Numbered from the stretch's first letter, positions 45,844 through 54,861 are shown. The stretch: DNA of 64,000 bases from Trinickia caryophylli (GCF_034424545.1 NZ_CP139970.1:4030001-4094000); one strand, 5' to 3'. Notes: generated by a model from the sequence alone, not told the origin. A program made the numbers and translations.

Positions 45844-47241
45844 TCAGCGGGAAGACGAAGCCGCTGCAAGCCATGCGGCCGCGGCGTACGCCACACACGA
45901 CAGCCCGCCGACAACGGCCAGCGAAACGGACAGACGCGGGGCGAGCGCAGTGGCGGCGCCAGCCAGCGCGACACCGATCAGGCCACCGGTCTGCCGCAAC
46001 GCGTTGAGCAGCCCCGAGGCGACGCCCGCTTGCTCGCTCGGCACCTGCTCGAGCACGGCTGCGATCATAGGAGGCACCGACACGGCCGTGCCGGCGCCGT
46101 ACATGACCATCGCCCCATAGACGAGCAGATGCGGCGCATGCATTTCGAACAAGGCGACCATCAGCGGCACGCCAATGGCCGCGACGGCGAGACCGGCCGT
46201 CATCATCTGTGCGGCCTTGAAGCGGCCGTGCAGTTTGCCGGAAATGATGTTGCCGAGCGAAAGACTCGCCGCCATGGGAAGCAGCGCAAGACCGGTCTCG
46301 CGCGCGCTGAAGCCGAGTTCGCCTTGCAAATAAAGGCTCAATACGAAGAGCAGCCCAAAGTAGCCGACATAGGCGAGGCTGCCGGCCGCGTTCATGGCGA
46401 CGAGCACACTGTTGCGGAACCACGCCGTCGGCACCATCGGTTCGGGGGAGCGGCGCTCGACGAAGACGAGCAGCGCGGCCGCAGCCGCGGCGAGGGCGAA
46501 CGCGGCGAGCACCTCGGGCGAGCGTGCGCCGCGCGCCGGCAATTCGATGGCCGCGAAGCACAGTGCCGCGAGGCTGACGGCGCTGGTCAGTTGCCCCGGC
46601 CAGTCGAAGCGACGCGCGCGCAGCGGGGTGTGGGCGCGCACGAGGTACCAGGTGCCAACGACGGCGAGCCCGCCCGTCGGCACATTCATGAGAAAAGCGC
46701 TGCGCCAGCCGAGGCCGTCGACGAGAAAGCCGCCGACGAGCGGACCGACCGAGGCCGCAACCGAGGCGATGGTCGCCCAGATCGCGATGGCCCGCGCGCG
46801 TGCGCCCGGATCGTCGAACGTCGCGCGCACGACGGCCAGCGATGCCGGCAGAAACAGCGCTGCGCCCGCGCCCTGAACGAAGCGTGCGGCGACGAGCACC
46901 GCCACATCGGGCGCGGCACCGCAGGCGGCTGACGCGGCGACGAAGAGCGCAAGGCCCGCGAGGTAGACGGTCTTGGCGCCCAGCCGGTCCGATGCGACCC
47001 CGCCCGCGAGGATCAAGGCGGCGAAGGTCAGCGTGTAGGCGTCGACGATCCACGCGAGCTCGGCGACGGAAGCGCCGAGGTGCGTGCGCAACGCCGGCAG
47101 CGCGACATTGACGATCGTCGTGTCGAGCACGGCCATGAACATGCCGCTTGCGACGAGGGCGAGCGTCAGGCGGCGACGCAGCGATTCGCGACGCGTGGTG
47201 CTGTCGGCCCGGTAGGGTGTTTTGATTGCACAGTCGGTCAT
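45844..47241 (-). CDS. MFS exporter, DHA2 family
   Basis: 465 residues. Helix 1 has the DHA2 motif AVLDTTIVNVALPALRTHLG, followed by ELAWIVDAYTLTFAALILAG and DRLGAKTVYLAGL. The fifth-helix antiporter motif is AIWATIASVAASVGPLVGGF. It is a drug or metabolite exporter with 12-14 helices. It is divergent from the LysR gene at 47353, and the shared 111-bp intergenic region holds a palindrome, so the LysR protein probably controls it. Confidence 0.88.
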   Translation of the reverse strand: MTDCAIKTPYRADSTTRRESLRRRLTLALVASGMFMAVLDTTIVNVALPALRTHLGASVAELAWIVDAYTLTFAALILAGGVASDRLGAKTVYLAGLALFVAASAACGAAPDVAVLVAARFVQGAGAALFLPASLAVVRATFDDPGARARAIAIWATIASVAASVGPLVGGFLVDGLGWRSAFLMNVPTGGLAVVGTWYLVRAHTPLRARRFDWPGQLTSAVSLAALCFAAIELPARGARSPEVLAAFALAAAAAALLVFVERRSPEPMVPTAWFRNSVLVAMNAAGSLAYVGYFGLLFVLSLYLQGELGFSARETGLALLPMAASLSLGNIISGKLHGRFKAAQMMTAGLAVAAIGVPLMVALFEMHAPHLLVYGAMVMYGAGTAVSVPPMIAAVLEQVPSEQAGVASGLLNALRQTGGLIGVALAGAATALAPRLSVSLAVVGGLSCVAYAAAAWLAAASSSR

Positions 47242-47313
47242 TTCTCACTCCCGTTGTGCGTACAGTGTAGGGAGCGGCGATGATGCAATAAAGCAGTAAT
47301 ATCGCATCGTGGT

Positions 47314-47329
47314 GATGCATATTTGCATC
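47314..47329. promoter_or_regulatory. Candidate LysR-type operator
   Basis: The palindrome GATGCA-TATT-TGCATC lies in the intergenic region between the divergent LysR and exporter genes. Further GATGCA/GCATC half-sites occur at about 47282 and 47304. Its position, upstream of both starts, fits LysR control of a divergent target. Confidence 0.55.
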
Positions 47330-47352
47330 GCCCATCTTCCATCCCGCCCGGT

Positions 47353-48228
47353 ATGACGATGAATTGGGACAACGCACGTTTCTTTCTGGCTGTGGCAAGA
47401 GCGGGCACGCTTCGAGGTGCGGCCGCTCGCCTGTCGGTCGATCAGGCGACGGTAGGCCGCCGCGTGGCGGTACTCGAGGAGACACTGTCCGCACGGCTCT
47501 TTCTGCGCACGCCGACGATGTACGTGCTGACGCCCGCGGGCGAAGCACTGCTCGAAGCGGCGGAAGCGATGGAGCAGGCGGCGCTGCGCATCGAGCGCCG
47601 CGTGGCGGGCGCGGACGATCAACTGTGCGGCATGATCCGCGTGGCGACGACCGATTCGCTCGGCAAACGCTTCGTCGTGCCGGCCATCGCGAAGGTACAG
47701 AAAGAACATCGCGGCATCGACATTACCTGCGTGACCTCCGCGCAGGTCGCCAACCTTACGCGGCGCGAAGCGGACCTCGCGGTTCGTACAGTACGCCCCG
47801 ATTCGCCCGAACTCATCGTCCGTCGGCTCGCGCGCCTCGACTCGGCGATCTACGCATCGCGCGATTATCTCGCCCGACGCGGTGAGCCGCAGGAGGGCAG
47901 CGCGTTCGCCGGACACGACCTGGTGATGTATCAGCAGCCGGTAGTGCCTTCGATGTGGGACGTCTTGTGCGGCGAGCCGACTTCGCGCGGGCGCGTCGCC
48001 TTCCAGACGTCCTCCACGCCGATGTTGTTCGAGGCGGCGATTGCCGGTATCGGGGTGGCCGAGTTGCCGTGCTTTCGCGCCGATCAGGAGTCGGAACTCG
48101 TGCGCGTCATGTCGCGTCGAACCGACCATTTCGACGTCTGGCTCGTGGCGCATGCGGATCTCTACAAGACCGCCAGGATTCAAGCGCTGATCGCGGCCAT
48201 TGCCGAAGAGTTCGCGGCCTTCCGGTAG
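47353..48228 (+). CDS. LysR-family transcriptional regulator
   Basis: 291 residues. The winged helix-turn-helix is FFLAVARAGTLRGAAARLSV followed by DQATVGRRVAVLEETLSARL. The effector domain begins near IRVATTDSLGKRFVVPAIAK. An ATG two codons later (47359) is equally possible, since homologs start at MNWDNARFF. It is divergent from the DHA2 exporter, the usual arrangement for a local regulator. Confidence 0.9.
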   Translation: MTMNWDNARFFLAVARAGTLRGAAARLSVDQATVGRRVAVLEETLSARLFLRTPTMYVLTPAGEALLEAAEAMEQAALRIERRVAGADDQLCGMIRVATTDSLGKRFVVPAIAKVQKEHRGIDITCVTSAQVANLTRREADLAVRTVRPDSPELIVRRLARLDSAIYASRDYLARRGEPQEGSAFAGHDLVMYQQPVVPSMWDVLCGEPTSRGRVAFQTSSTPMLFEAAIAGIGVAELPCFRADQESELVRVMSRRTDHFDVWLVAHADLYKTARIQALIAAIAEEFAAFR

Positions 48229-48653
48229 CCGTTGCGGACGTTACCTCCAAGAAGTGACGGGTGGCCGTCTTCATGTTTGCGATTACGATGGTTGCGGAAA
48301 GGTGCGTGCCGCATCGGCCCCGTCGCAGGGCGGGCGTCGCGTTCGCTTCGCGCACGAGGGGCGCGCCAAGCTTCCAAGTCGCAAAGACCGAGGCTCGGGA
48401 ATGTCGAACCGGAAGCCTCTCCCTCCCCCAAGCGCCGAAGCAGCAGGGTGCTTCCTCCTCCAGCAAACGCGACGAGCCGCCTCTGATCGATGACGACGAC
48501 CTGTTCTTTTCATAGCCGAATCGCGGTTACCGGCCGTTACAGAAGCGACAAGGCCGTTTCACCTCTCGATCGCAGCTCGAACTAGCATCCGCACTGCAAT
48601 AAAAAATCGCCTCCATCGAGACGGCGGGCAACAACAGGGAGGGACGTCCTGCC

Positions 48654-49133
48654 ATCAAGCGCGCCATCATCGCGCTCGCAGCGGCTTTTGCGCTAGCCCC
48701 CTCGGCACGCGATGCGCCGGCTCGTGCGGATATCGGCGCGCTTGTTGGTGGGTCGGCAAAGACAGCGAAATGTTCGAAGGGCATCCTCGATGCCGAAGGC
48801 AGCCTGGTCGCGGCCTCTTTCACCGGTACGGCGCTGACGCCAGGACTGACCGGTACTACTGACACGCAGCATCGAAACTCAAGCGAAATGTTCCGCGCGG
48901 CAGCGCCTTGCCCGCGCTCAAACTACCCCTTCATAGCGCGCTGCACGCGTCTCTCTGCTGGCGAGCGGTGTCGATGGCGCGCCGACTCGAACATCGCCGG
49001 AGAACTGGCACAGCCCAAAGATCAAGTCCCCGGGCGGCGTGGCCGCAGATATTCGTCACAAAGACACCATTTGACGGAGCGAGGCCAGGATTGGCCCTGG
49101 AATGCATTTGTGCCACGGAATATCACTATCTGA
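48654..49133 (+). pseudogene. Start-less frame with signal-peptide-like N-terminus (possible relic)
   Basis: A 160-codon open frame. It would begin IKRAIIALAAAFALAPSARD, a typical basic plus hydrophobic export signal, but the expected ATG is an ATC. AGGGAGG stands about 10 bases upstream, and no ATG, GTG or TTG occurs in frame until 48888. The later part (MFRAAAPCPRSNYPFIARC) is cysteine-containing and unlike any family I recognise. It could be a gene inactivated by a start-codon change, or chance. Confidence 0.3.
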
Positions 49134-49151
49134 ATTTTGTGGCATAGGTTG

Positions 49152-49174
49152 AATTAAATGGTAAGCATTTAATT
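49152..49174. repeat. AT-rich inverted repeat upstream of the unknown gene set
   Basis: Perfect 8-bp arms AATTAAAT (49152-49159) and ATTTAATT (49167-49174) around a 7-bp centre (GGTAAGC). It lies about 180 bases before the first of the four unrecognised genes and is the most AT-rich motif of the region. It is a possible operator or silencer-binding site. Confidence 0.6.
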
Positions 49175-49352
49175 GCAGTGCCTGTCAAGCATTGTCGAGT
49201 TCGATGCTGCAAGGGCGTGTAGTTGAAAATGCAGGGCGTTAATCAATAATGTCACTTGCTGGCACTCAGTGCGGCGACGCCTCCGGCGGTACATCGTTCT
49301 CGATGTGCGCAAGCGCTCGGTATATCGTGCATGGAACATTGACGAGGAATAT

Positions 49353-49838
49353 ATGGCAACCGTATCCGACTACAATAGCTATGCGACTGTAATGCTTCAG
49401 TTCGACTTTTCTGGACAGAACGGCGATGGAAGCACGATCAGTACAGCGAGGATCGATATAACCGACTCCGACAGTTCGGTTGTTTGGGGTATGTATCCTG
49501 TTGACTTTTCGTCGACGGGTCGGGGAAACACCCCATTCGCACTCACGACATCGGCGAATCCTAACAACGAGCCTTCGCTGTCAGTGCCTGTTGCTCAGCT
49601 GAATATGGTTAACAGGTCGCTGAGGATGGATTATGTCCCGGGGCAGTCCGGGCAGAATCAGGCGACGGAATTTTATATCTTTCTTTATTTTTGGGGGATG
49701 AAAAAGGGTAATTCTAATGGCTATGTCACCATCACCCCGACAATCGATACAAATCTCAAGTTAACGGTCAATGGAGATACGGCTGGCAATGGCGATTCTC
49801 TTGGTGTTTCGGCGGATTGGGTGACGGTGACTGAATAG
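49353..49838 (+). CDS. Unrecognised protein A upstream of the injection-system cluster
   Basis: 161 residues from ATG 49353 with a GAGGAAT ribosome site; the open frame upstream is not supported. Not recognised. It has no signal peptide or membrane helix. It is rich in Ser, Thr, Asn and Asp, with alternating hydrophobic residues suggesting a beta-sandwich (YATVMLQFDFSGQNGDGSTI; YVTITPTIDTNLKLTVNGD). Codon use is much more AT-rich than in the flanking core genes, a sign of acquired DNA. It is the first of four same-strand genes leading to the eCIS genes. Confidence 0.75.
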   Translation: MATVSDYNSYATVMLQFDFSGQNGDGSTISTARIDITDSDSSVVWGMYPVDFSSTGRGNTPFALTTSANPNNEPSLSVPVAQLNMVNRSLRMDYVPGQSGQNQATEFYIFLYFWGMKKGNSNGYVTITPTIDTNLKLTVNGDTAGNGDSLGVSADWVTVTE

Positions 49839-49898
49839 ATGGCTGTGGCATATAAAAACTAGAAACGCTGTTAATTGGTTGGTGCCGTGGAGGAAGCT

Positions 49899-50366
49899 AT
49901 GTCACAATCAGTCAGCACATCGCAACCGTGCCGCATCAGGCTTTCGCATTTCGTATCGAGCGAAATACTGACCTTGACGGTCGGCGGCCGGGATGCCCAA
50001 GCGCATGAGTCGTTTGCCGCTTGGGCATCCTCCGATCTCGACCTCGAGGGAGCGCTGATCTCTGTCAGCTCTCCTCCCGGGCTCATTCCTTTCGTGCTTG
50101 CGAGCCTGACGATAACGAGTACGGCCTTGACCTTCACTGCGCCCCGTTTTCAGGGCGAGAAGGAAAAAGAGGCTGGGTACGTCGTTCCGTCATTGGGTGC
50201 CTCTCTATATCTCTGGGCTGAAGAGCGGACCGCGTTCGCCGATTTGACATTTACCTCTAATGTCAGCAAATCCGGCGCGGTTGTGGAGTTTGCGCTCGGA
50301 GCCTCGGGCGGTTTTCAGGTACTGCAGCAGTCGCAGGTCAAGGAATTCAAGTGGCCCACCAGGTAA
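49899..50366 (+). CDS. Unrecognised protein B
   Basis: 155 residues from ATG 49899 with a strong GGAGGAAG site. Not recognised. It is soluble, with predicted beta-strands (LTITSTALTFTAPRF; FADLTFTSNVSKSGAVVEFA) and no export signal. It lies 60 bases after protein A, same strand and similar AT-rich composition. It may be an accessory or cargo component of the injection system; this is inference from position only. Confidence 0.72.
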   Translation: MSQSVSTSQPCRIRLSHFVSSEILTLTVGGRDAQAHESFAAWASSDLDLEGALISVSSPPGLIPFVLASLTITSTALTFTAPRFQGEKEKEAGYVVPSLGASLYLWAEERTAFADLTFTSNVSKSGAVVEFALGASGGFQVLQQSQVKEFKWPTR

Positions 50367-50411
50367 AAGAGCAGCGCCGGGTCTCGCCGATATCCAATAG
50401 AGGAGTAGGCA

Positions 50412-50966
50412 ATGTTCGGGTTCAACGTCGGTGAGGCAACCAGCGGTAGCGGCAGTGATGAAACAGACTCACCGAATGTTGTCAGCGAGCGAGGCCCCGA
50501 ACCGCGGAGCACCGCCACTGCTGTCCCCGCAGGCGATCTGGTCTTGACTGTCCACCAGCCGATATACGGCAACCTGTTGCGCTCGGCCGAGCCCCCTGGT
50601 TGCCCGATCCGGCTTCTTTTGACGGGCATGGACGCCGGCTACCAGGCTCGCGTTGCCATATATGACACCGGCACGCAGAGCTGGGGTATTGGCGCTCAGT
50701 GCGATCTGCTTGTTGGTGCGTCAGTGAAGTCCCTGGTACCCGGAACGCCGCTAGTCCTGGGAAGGTTCGTTATGAATGCCTCCGAGCTGCTTATCTCGGT
50801 CGCCCAGGCTTGTCCGCAAATCGAGGTTTCGCTTTATGTCGACGCAACAGTCCCGATGTTGCGTGGAGTGGTCGAACTGTCCCAGGGGGGCGTCGTTACG
50901 GTGGAGTCCCCTGTGGATCGGACGAGCGTCACGGGGCACAGCTCCTTCAGTATTGCGCTGCGATGA
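50412..50966 (+). CDS. Unrecognised protein C
   Basis: 184 residues. Residues 1-40 are Gly/Ser/Glu-rich and probably disordered. The rest is a beta-rich domain (GDLVLTVHQPIYGNLLRSAE; CDLLVGASVKSLVPGTPLVL; PQIEVSLYVDATVPMLRGVV). No signal, membrane segment or known motif. It sits 45 bases after protein B. Confidence 0.72.
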   Translation: MFGFNVGEATSGSGSDETDSPNVVSERGPEPRSTATAVPAGDLVLTVHQPIYGNLLRSAEPPGCPIRLLLTGMDAGYQARVAIYDTGTQSWGIGAQCDLLVGASVKSLVPGTPLVLGRFVMNASELLISVAQACPQIEVSLYVDATVPMLRGVVELSQGGVVTVESPVDRTSVTGHSSFSIALR

Positions 50967-50981
50967 CAAGGCGGAGGAGAA

Positions 50982-51812
50982 ATGAATTTCATACCTGTGA
51001 CGCTCGATTTTGTACAGCTCGCACCGAATTTCGACGCGAAAATAGTGATCGATACGCCGGGCGTCACGTGGTCGGCGGGTGAGCGCCAGCGCAGGGACGA
51101 TCTGGGATTTTCCTGCAATGCATGGACGCCAGACGAGGCTGAATCGTTTAGCGTCCAAAGTCTGGAATTGACAAAATCAACGTTATCTCTTCTCTCCGGA
51201 GCGGGGGCAATTTCAGGGGGCGCTGTGACGTTGACCGCAATGCTGTGCGTGCCGGACGGCGTCAGTTCGATTGAAGGGCATTGCACGCTTAATAGTGCGG
51301 CACGTATTTATGTGCGATTAGGCTGCGGTGTGCCAATGGAGTGGAGGCACGGATGTATTGGCGGGTATATTCCGAAGGTGCCGCCTGGTTTCTGGTTTGT
51401 TACTTTAGGGATTGCGGGTCTGACGGGCGGCCAGTCGATCGCCATCGAACTTGCCGCGGGGAGTTCGGCACCCGTGCGATGGGCCATGGGGCATGGTACG
51501 CAGGCAACTTCGCCATTATCCATCGCATCGTACGATGGGCGGTCAATGGCTTTGGGGCGGCTATCCATTACTTCCAATAGGATCGAGCTTGTTACGCCGA
51601 CGGGGCAGAGTTTCGGATCGAGTGGGAATGCCGGGTTGGATCTTGCGCTTTACATCGAAATGATGGGTGCGGCGAATTCTTCCAGCGGGAGCGCGTCCGC
51701 GCAAGTGCACCTGAGTGCGACATGTGGAGATGGCATTACCGTTGTAGCAAAGCTGCCAGGAAAATTTCCTCGGTATATCGACGGCGTGCCGAAGACGCTG
51801 AACCTCGAGTAG
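50982..51812 (+). CDS. Unrecognised protein D
   Basis: 276 residues beginning 15 bases after protein C (GGAGGAG ribosome site). It is predominantly beta, Gly/Ser-rich, with repeated short strands (LSITSNRIELVTPTGQSFGS; AQVHLSATCGDGITVVAKL). No recognised domain. It is the largest of the four unknowns and the last before the DUF4255 gene, 95 bases away. A structural decoration, receptor-binding or cargo role for the particle is conceivable but unsupported by similarity. Confidence 0.75.
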   Translation: MNFIPVTLDFVQLAPNFDAKIVIDTPGVTWSAGERQRRDDLGFSCNAWTPDEAESFSVQSLELTKSTLSLLSGAGAISGGAVTLTAMLCVPDGVSSIEGHCTLNSAARIYVRLGCGVPMEWRHGCIGGYIPKVPPGFWFVTLGIAGLTGGQSIAIELAAGSSAPVRWAMGHGTQATSPLSIASYDGRSMALGRLSITSNRIELVTPTGQSFGSSGNAGLDLALYIEMMGAANSSSGSASAQVHLSATCGDGITVVAKLPGKFPRYIDGVPKTLNLE

Positions 51813-51907
51813 GCAATCGGTGCGGGAACACTGAAAAACGCGCTGCCGAAAAATATAGAGCGCCTGGGCATGGGTGTCCCTTCTCATACGTTATCAGGTT
51901 GAAACTC

Positions 51908-52543
51908 ATGGCCGTGTCAACGATCGATGCAGAACAAGTGATAGCGGGTGTGAGTAACGCGCTACGGAGCTTCATTTGCGCCAGCGTTCCACGTATCGCG
52001 TCCGAGGCGGCGGTCACATTCGATTCGCCGGCCAAACTCGACAGCGAGAACGAAAACAAGCTTGCGCTCTACTTGTACCAGATGGAACTGAATCCGGAGC
52101 TGCGCAACACCTCGCCTGCACTATCCGCGGTGCAGAGCAATCCATCGTCGTTGGCTTCGCTCACGCTTACGCCGGCGCCGTTGGCGGTCGACCTGCTCTA
52201 TATGCTCGTCGTCTATGGTCAGTCGGCCGAGTACGAGCAGATGATCGCGGGCAGCATCGTCAATCTGCTGGACCGAAGCGGCCGGATACCATCCGACTTT
52301 ATCGGTCCGGCGCTGAGGGCCAGCGGAAACAGCGGCCTTGCAATCGTCCCTCAGCCGGCATCGATTCACGTACTGCGCGACTTATGGGCCGCGTTTCCAA
52401 ACAAGGCGTATCACCTGACCAAGTTGTACTCCATCTCTCCGGTTCGGTTGCCCGCACCCACGAGCGTGTCGGCCGACATGACCGTGAATGTGAATCCGGT
52501 CGGCGCGACTGTTACCGATCCTCCACCAAAGGCGGTGGGATGA
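51908..52543 (+). CDS. eCIS tube-cap/terminator, DUF4255 (Afp16/Pvc16-like)
   Basis: 211 residues from ATG 51908. The N-terminus AVSTIDAEQVIAGVSNALRS and the segments NKLALYLYQMELNPELRNTS and LAVDLLYMLVVYGQSAEYEQ identify the DUF4255 domain found in Afp16-type proteins. That protein caps the tube and sets particle length. The last 20 residues are Pro/Val-rich. The next gene starts within its stop codon (ATGA). Confidence 0.88.
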   Translation: MAVSTIDAEQVIAGVSNALRSFICASVPRIASEAAVTFDSPAKLDSENENKLALYLYQMELNPELRNTSPALSAVQSNPSSLASLTLTPAPLAVDLLYMLVVYGQSAEYEQMIAGSIVNLLDRSGRIPSDFIGPALRASGNSGLAIVPQPASIHVLRDLWAAFPNKAYHLTKLYSISPVRLPAPTSVSADMTVNVNPVGATVTDPPPKAVG

Positions 52544-53166
52544 AACGAAAAGCGGTCGTGCAGACTGGGCTGGCTGCCGTCGTGCAACTGAACGACGGGT
52601 TTTCCGGCGAACCGATAGCGGATGCAAGCGTGCTGTTCAAGCTCGACCAGACCCCATGCACGCCGCTTCGCAAAGCGGACGGATTCTTTGTGTTCACGCA
52701 TTTGCAGAACGGCGCGCCTCACTGCCTGGACATTGCCTGTGCCGGGTTCTTCGATGCACAGGTGACGTTGTCGGTCATTCCGTTTCCGCTCACGCGGCCG
52801 CTCGCGGAATCGATCGTCGTGTGCCAATTGGAGCCGAGCCCGGTCTATCCGTACCCGGCCGGCACCACGATCGTTTGTGGGCAGGTGACAAGCACGGGTA
52901 AGCCGCTGGCGGGCGTAGATGTGTTCGCGCTGTTTTCCGACCGCTTGGGTGCGTGGCATTACGGCAAAGCGCGATCGTACGGATCGCCGGACGACGAAGA
53001 TCCCTGCAACGGACGCTATTCGCTCGTGCTTTCGTCTGCCACGGGCGCGCCGGACGTGAGTCTGCGTTTCACGAAGGACGGCTATACACCGTGGTTCGGC
53101 CAGGTAGCGGTGGCCCGGTCGATGCAAACCATTGCAAACGCCGATCTGCAGCCGGCGAAGGCCTAG
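52540..53166 (+). CDS. Carboxypeptidase-regulatory-like eCIS-associated protein
   Basis: 208 residues. Two beta-sandwich modules are suggested: LNDGFSGEPIADASVLFKLD and GQVTSTGKPLAGVDVFALFS. The second has the glycine/proline pattern of carboxypeptidase-regulatory-like domains and continues to DVSLRFTKDGYTPWFGQVAV. The 4-base overlap with the cap gene and the 18-base gap to the sheath gene show it belongs to the particle operon. Comparable small proteins occur in other eCIS clusters; the role is not established. Confidence 0.7.
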   Translation: MKRKAVVQTGLAAVVQLNDGFSGEPIADASVLFKLDQTPCTPLRKADGFFVFTHLQNGAPHCLDIACAGFFDAQVTLSVIPFPLTRPLAESIVVCQLEPSPVYPYPAGTTIVCGQVTSTGKPLAGVDVFALFSDRLGAWHYGKARSYGSPDDEDPCNGRYSLVLSSATGAPDVSLRFTKDGYTPWFGQVAVARSMQTIANADLQPAKA

Positions 53167-53184
53167 CCTAAGGAGGATTCGAGC

Positions 53185-54849
53185 ATGGCAGACGGTATCA
53201 GTTATCAGCATCCTGGCGTCTATATTCAGGAGCTGCCAGGCGTTCCGACGATCCAGGGCGTATCGACCTCGATCCCCGTATTCATCGGCTTGACCGAAAA
53301 GCTGGCCGACGAGGACGCGTACGTCGCCCGGCAGGTGACCAGTTGGGGCGATTATCAGACGCGATACGGCGCAAATGTCTGGGGGGCTTACGCTTCCTTC
53401 GCCGTCTACGAGTTTTTCATGGAGGGAGGGGCGCTTTGTTATGTGATTGGGCTGCCTCCGACGGATCTACCGCAGACGTCGAAGTCGACGGCGAAAGTTA
53501 CGGTGGTCGATTGTACTGGCAGCTACACGTTCAGCGCGGCAAGCGCCGGCAGTTGGGCGAATACTCTCCAGATTGCGATTCTGGATGCCGGCCCCGTGCC
53601 GTCAGCAGGTAAAGCTTCCAATTATTTCTCGATCAATGTGATGGTGGCGGCATCGGCTCTGGCCGCGACTGCCGCCACGGTATGGGATAAACTGCTCTCG
53701 GTTTATGTAAAGAACAACTCTATCAAGAATGTAAACGGATTTTATACGCTTGAATCGTTTGGCGTATTTACGGCTTCGAGCCTGAAGACTCCCAGCGGCG
53801 GCGGCTTATGCCCGCTGCAATTGCAGATCAACAGCGCATCGATGTTTATTCGGGTGACCGGAGTGAAACCAACAACCGGTCAGCAAGGTGCTCGCTCTGT
53901 TACGCCCCACCAAATGAGCAGCGGAAGTACCATTCCGCTCAGCTCGTTGTACGCGAAGGCCATTCCCGTACTGGCGTCGGTGCCGGACGCAAGTCTTGTC
54001 GCAACTCCGGACGCGGCCGTGGTCGAATTGACAACGCAGATGACGTCGATTACACAGATCACCGACGTCATTACATCGGTGATGGCTCAGTGCCAGAAGC
54101 TACCGAATCTCTTCTACGTGATAGATGCCCCGTACGTAAGCGATCCGACAAACACGACCAATATCGTTACGTTCGTCGCTGGCGGCACCAATACGTCGCC
54201 GCTGATCTATGAGAATGCCGCGATCTATTACCCTTGGCCGCTTGTCTTGAACCAGAGCTCGGGCACCAATGTCCCCATCCCGCCGAGCGGTCCGGTGCTG
54301 GGCCGCTATGCCACGACCGACCTGGTCGCAGGCGTCCACGTTTCTCCGGCAGGTGTGCGTACGGGGCGGATTGCGACCGCAATGGCGTTGACGGGGTGGC
54401 TGACCGATAGCGATCAGGACTTGCTGAACCCCCACGGAATCAACGCGATCCGCAACATTCCCGGTTACGGCATTACGATTTACGGCGCCCGCACGCTAGC
54501 CGCGGGTCAATGGCAGTACGTTGCCGTGCGCCGTTTCGTGACGTTCGTCGAGCAGAGCCTGCGTGCGAGCCTCGAATGGGTGGTTTTCGAACCCAACAGC
54601 GAGCTGTTATGGGCAACCGTCGTGCGGGAGATCACCGCGTTCCTGACACTGCTGTGGCACCAGGGAGCGCTGTTCGGCAGTACGGCCGATGACGCGTTCT
54701 TTGTCACGTGCGACGTTACGAACAACCCCCCCTCGCTGCGCACGCAGGGCGTTCTCAATATCGATGTGGGGCTGGCCGTCCTTTATCCCGCGGAATTCGT
54801 CGTGATCCGCGTGGCGCAGATGACATCGACGTCGAGCTCGGGATCCTAA
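53185..54849 (+). CDS. eCIS contractile sheath protein
   Basis: 554 residues. The start HPGVYIQELPGVPTIQGVST and STSIPVFIGLT is the tail-sheath signature. The C-terminal half has GINAIRNIPGYGITIYGART, WQYVAVRRFVTFVEQSLRAS and LWHQGALFGSTADDAFFVTC, conserved in Afp2-4/Pvc2-4 and phage sheath proteins. It polymerises around the tube and contracts. Only one sheath gene is present in the window, whereas Afp and PVC have three. AAGGAGG stands before the ATG. Confidence 0.95.
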   Translation: MADGISYQHPGVYIQELPGVPTIQGVSTSIPVFIGLTEKLADEDAYVARQVTSWGDYQTRYGANVWGAYASFAVYEFFMEGGALCYVIGLPPTDLPQTSKSTAKVTVVDCTGSYTFSAASAGSWANTLQIAILDAGPVPSAGKASNYFSINVMVAASALAATAATVWDKLLSVYVKNNSIKNVNGFYTLESFGVFTASSLKTPSGGGLCPLQLQINSASMFIRVTGVKPTTGQQGARSVTPHQMSSGSTIPLSSLYAKAIPVLASVPDASLVATPDAAVVELTTQMTSITQITDVITSVMAQCQKLPNLFYVIDAPYVSDPTNTTNIVTFVAGGTNTSPLIYENAAIYYPWPLVLNQSSGTNVPIPPSGPVLGRYATTDLVAGVHVSPAGVRTGRIATAMALTGWLTDSDQDLLNPHGINAIRNIPGYGITIYGARTLAAGQWQYVAVRRFVTFVEQSLRASLEWVVFEPNSELLWATVVREITAFLTLLWHQGALFGSTADDAFFVTCDVTNNPPSLRTQGVLNIDVGLAVLYPAEFVVIRVAQMTSTSSSGS

Positions 54850-54861
54850 CGGAGCGATTTT

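Larger units (their letters stand above)
48229..49352. other. 1.1-kb stretch without a confident gene before the accessory region
   Basis: Several overlapping GC-rich frames exist on both strands between 48229 and 48530, none convincing. A long open frame lacking a start codon covers 48603-49133. From 49139 the base composition turns AT-rich and contains an inverted repeat. This marks the left edge of the accessory region. Confidence 0.6.

Noticed and set aside
48261..48515. 84-codon plus-strand frame ending in an acidic DDDD motif after the LysR gene
   Set aside because: All three plus-strand frames are open here and there is no ribosome site; the acidic end is suggestive but not enough.
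48527..48865. 112-codon minus-strand frame
   Set aside because: It lies opposite the signal-peptide-like plus frame and has no domain or ribosome site.
49259..49290. TGGCAC sequence before the unknown gene set as a sigma-54 promoter
   Set aside because: The -12 GC is at the wrong distance (one extra base and no TTGC).
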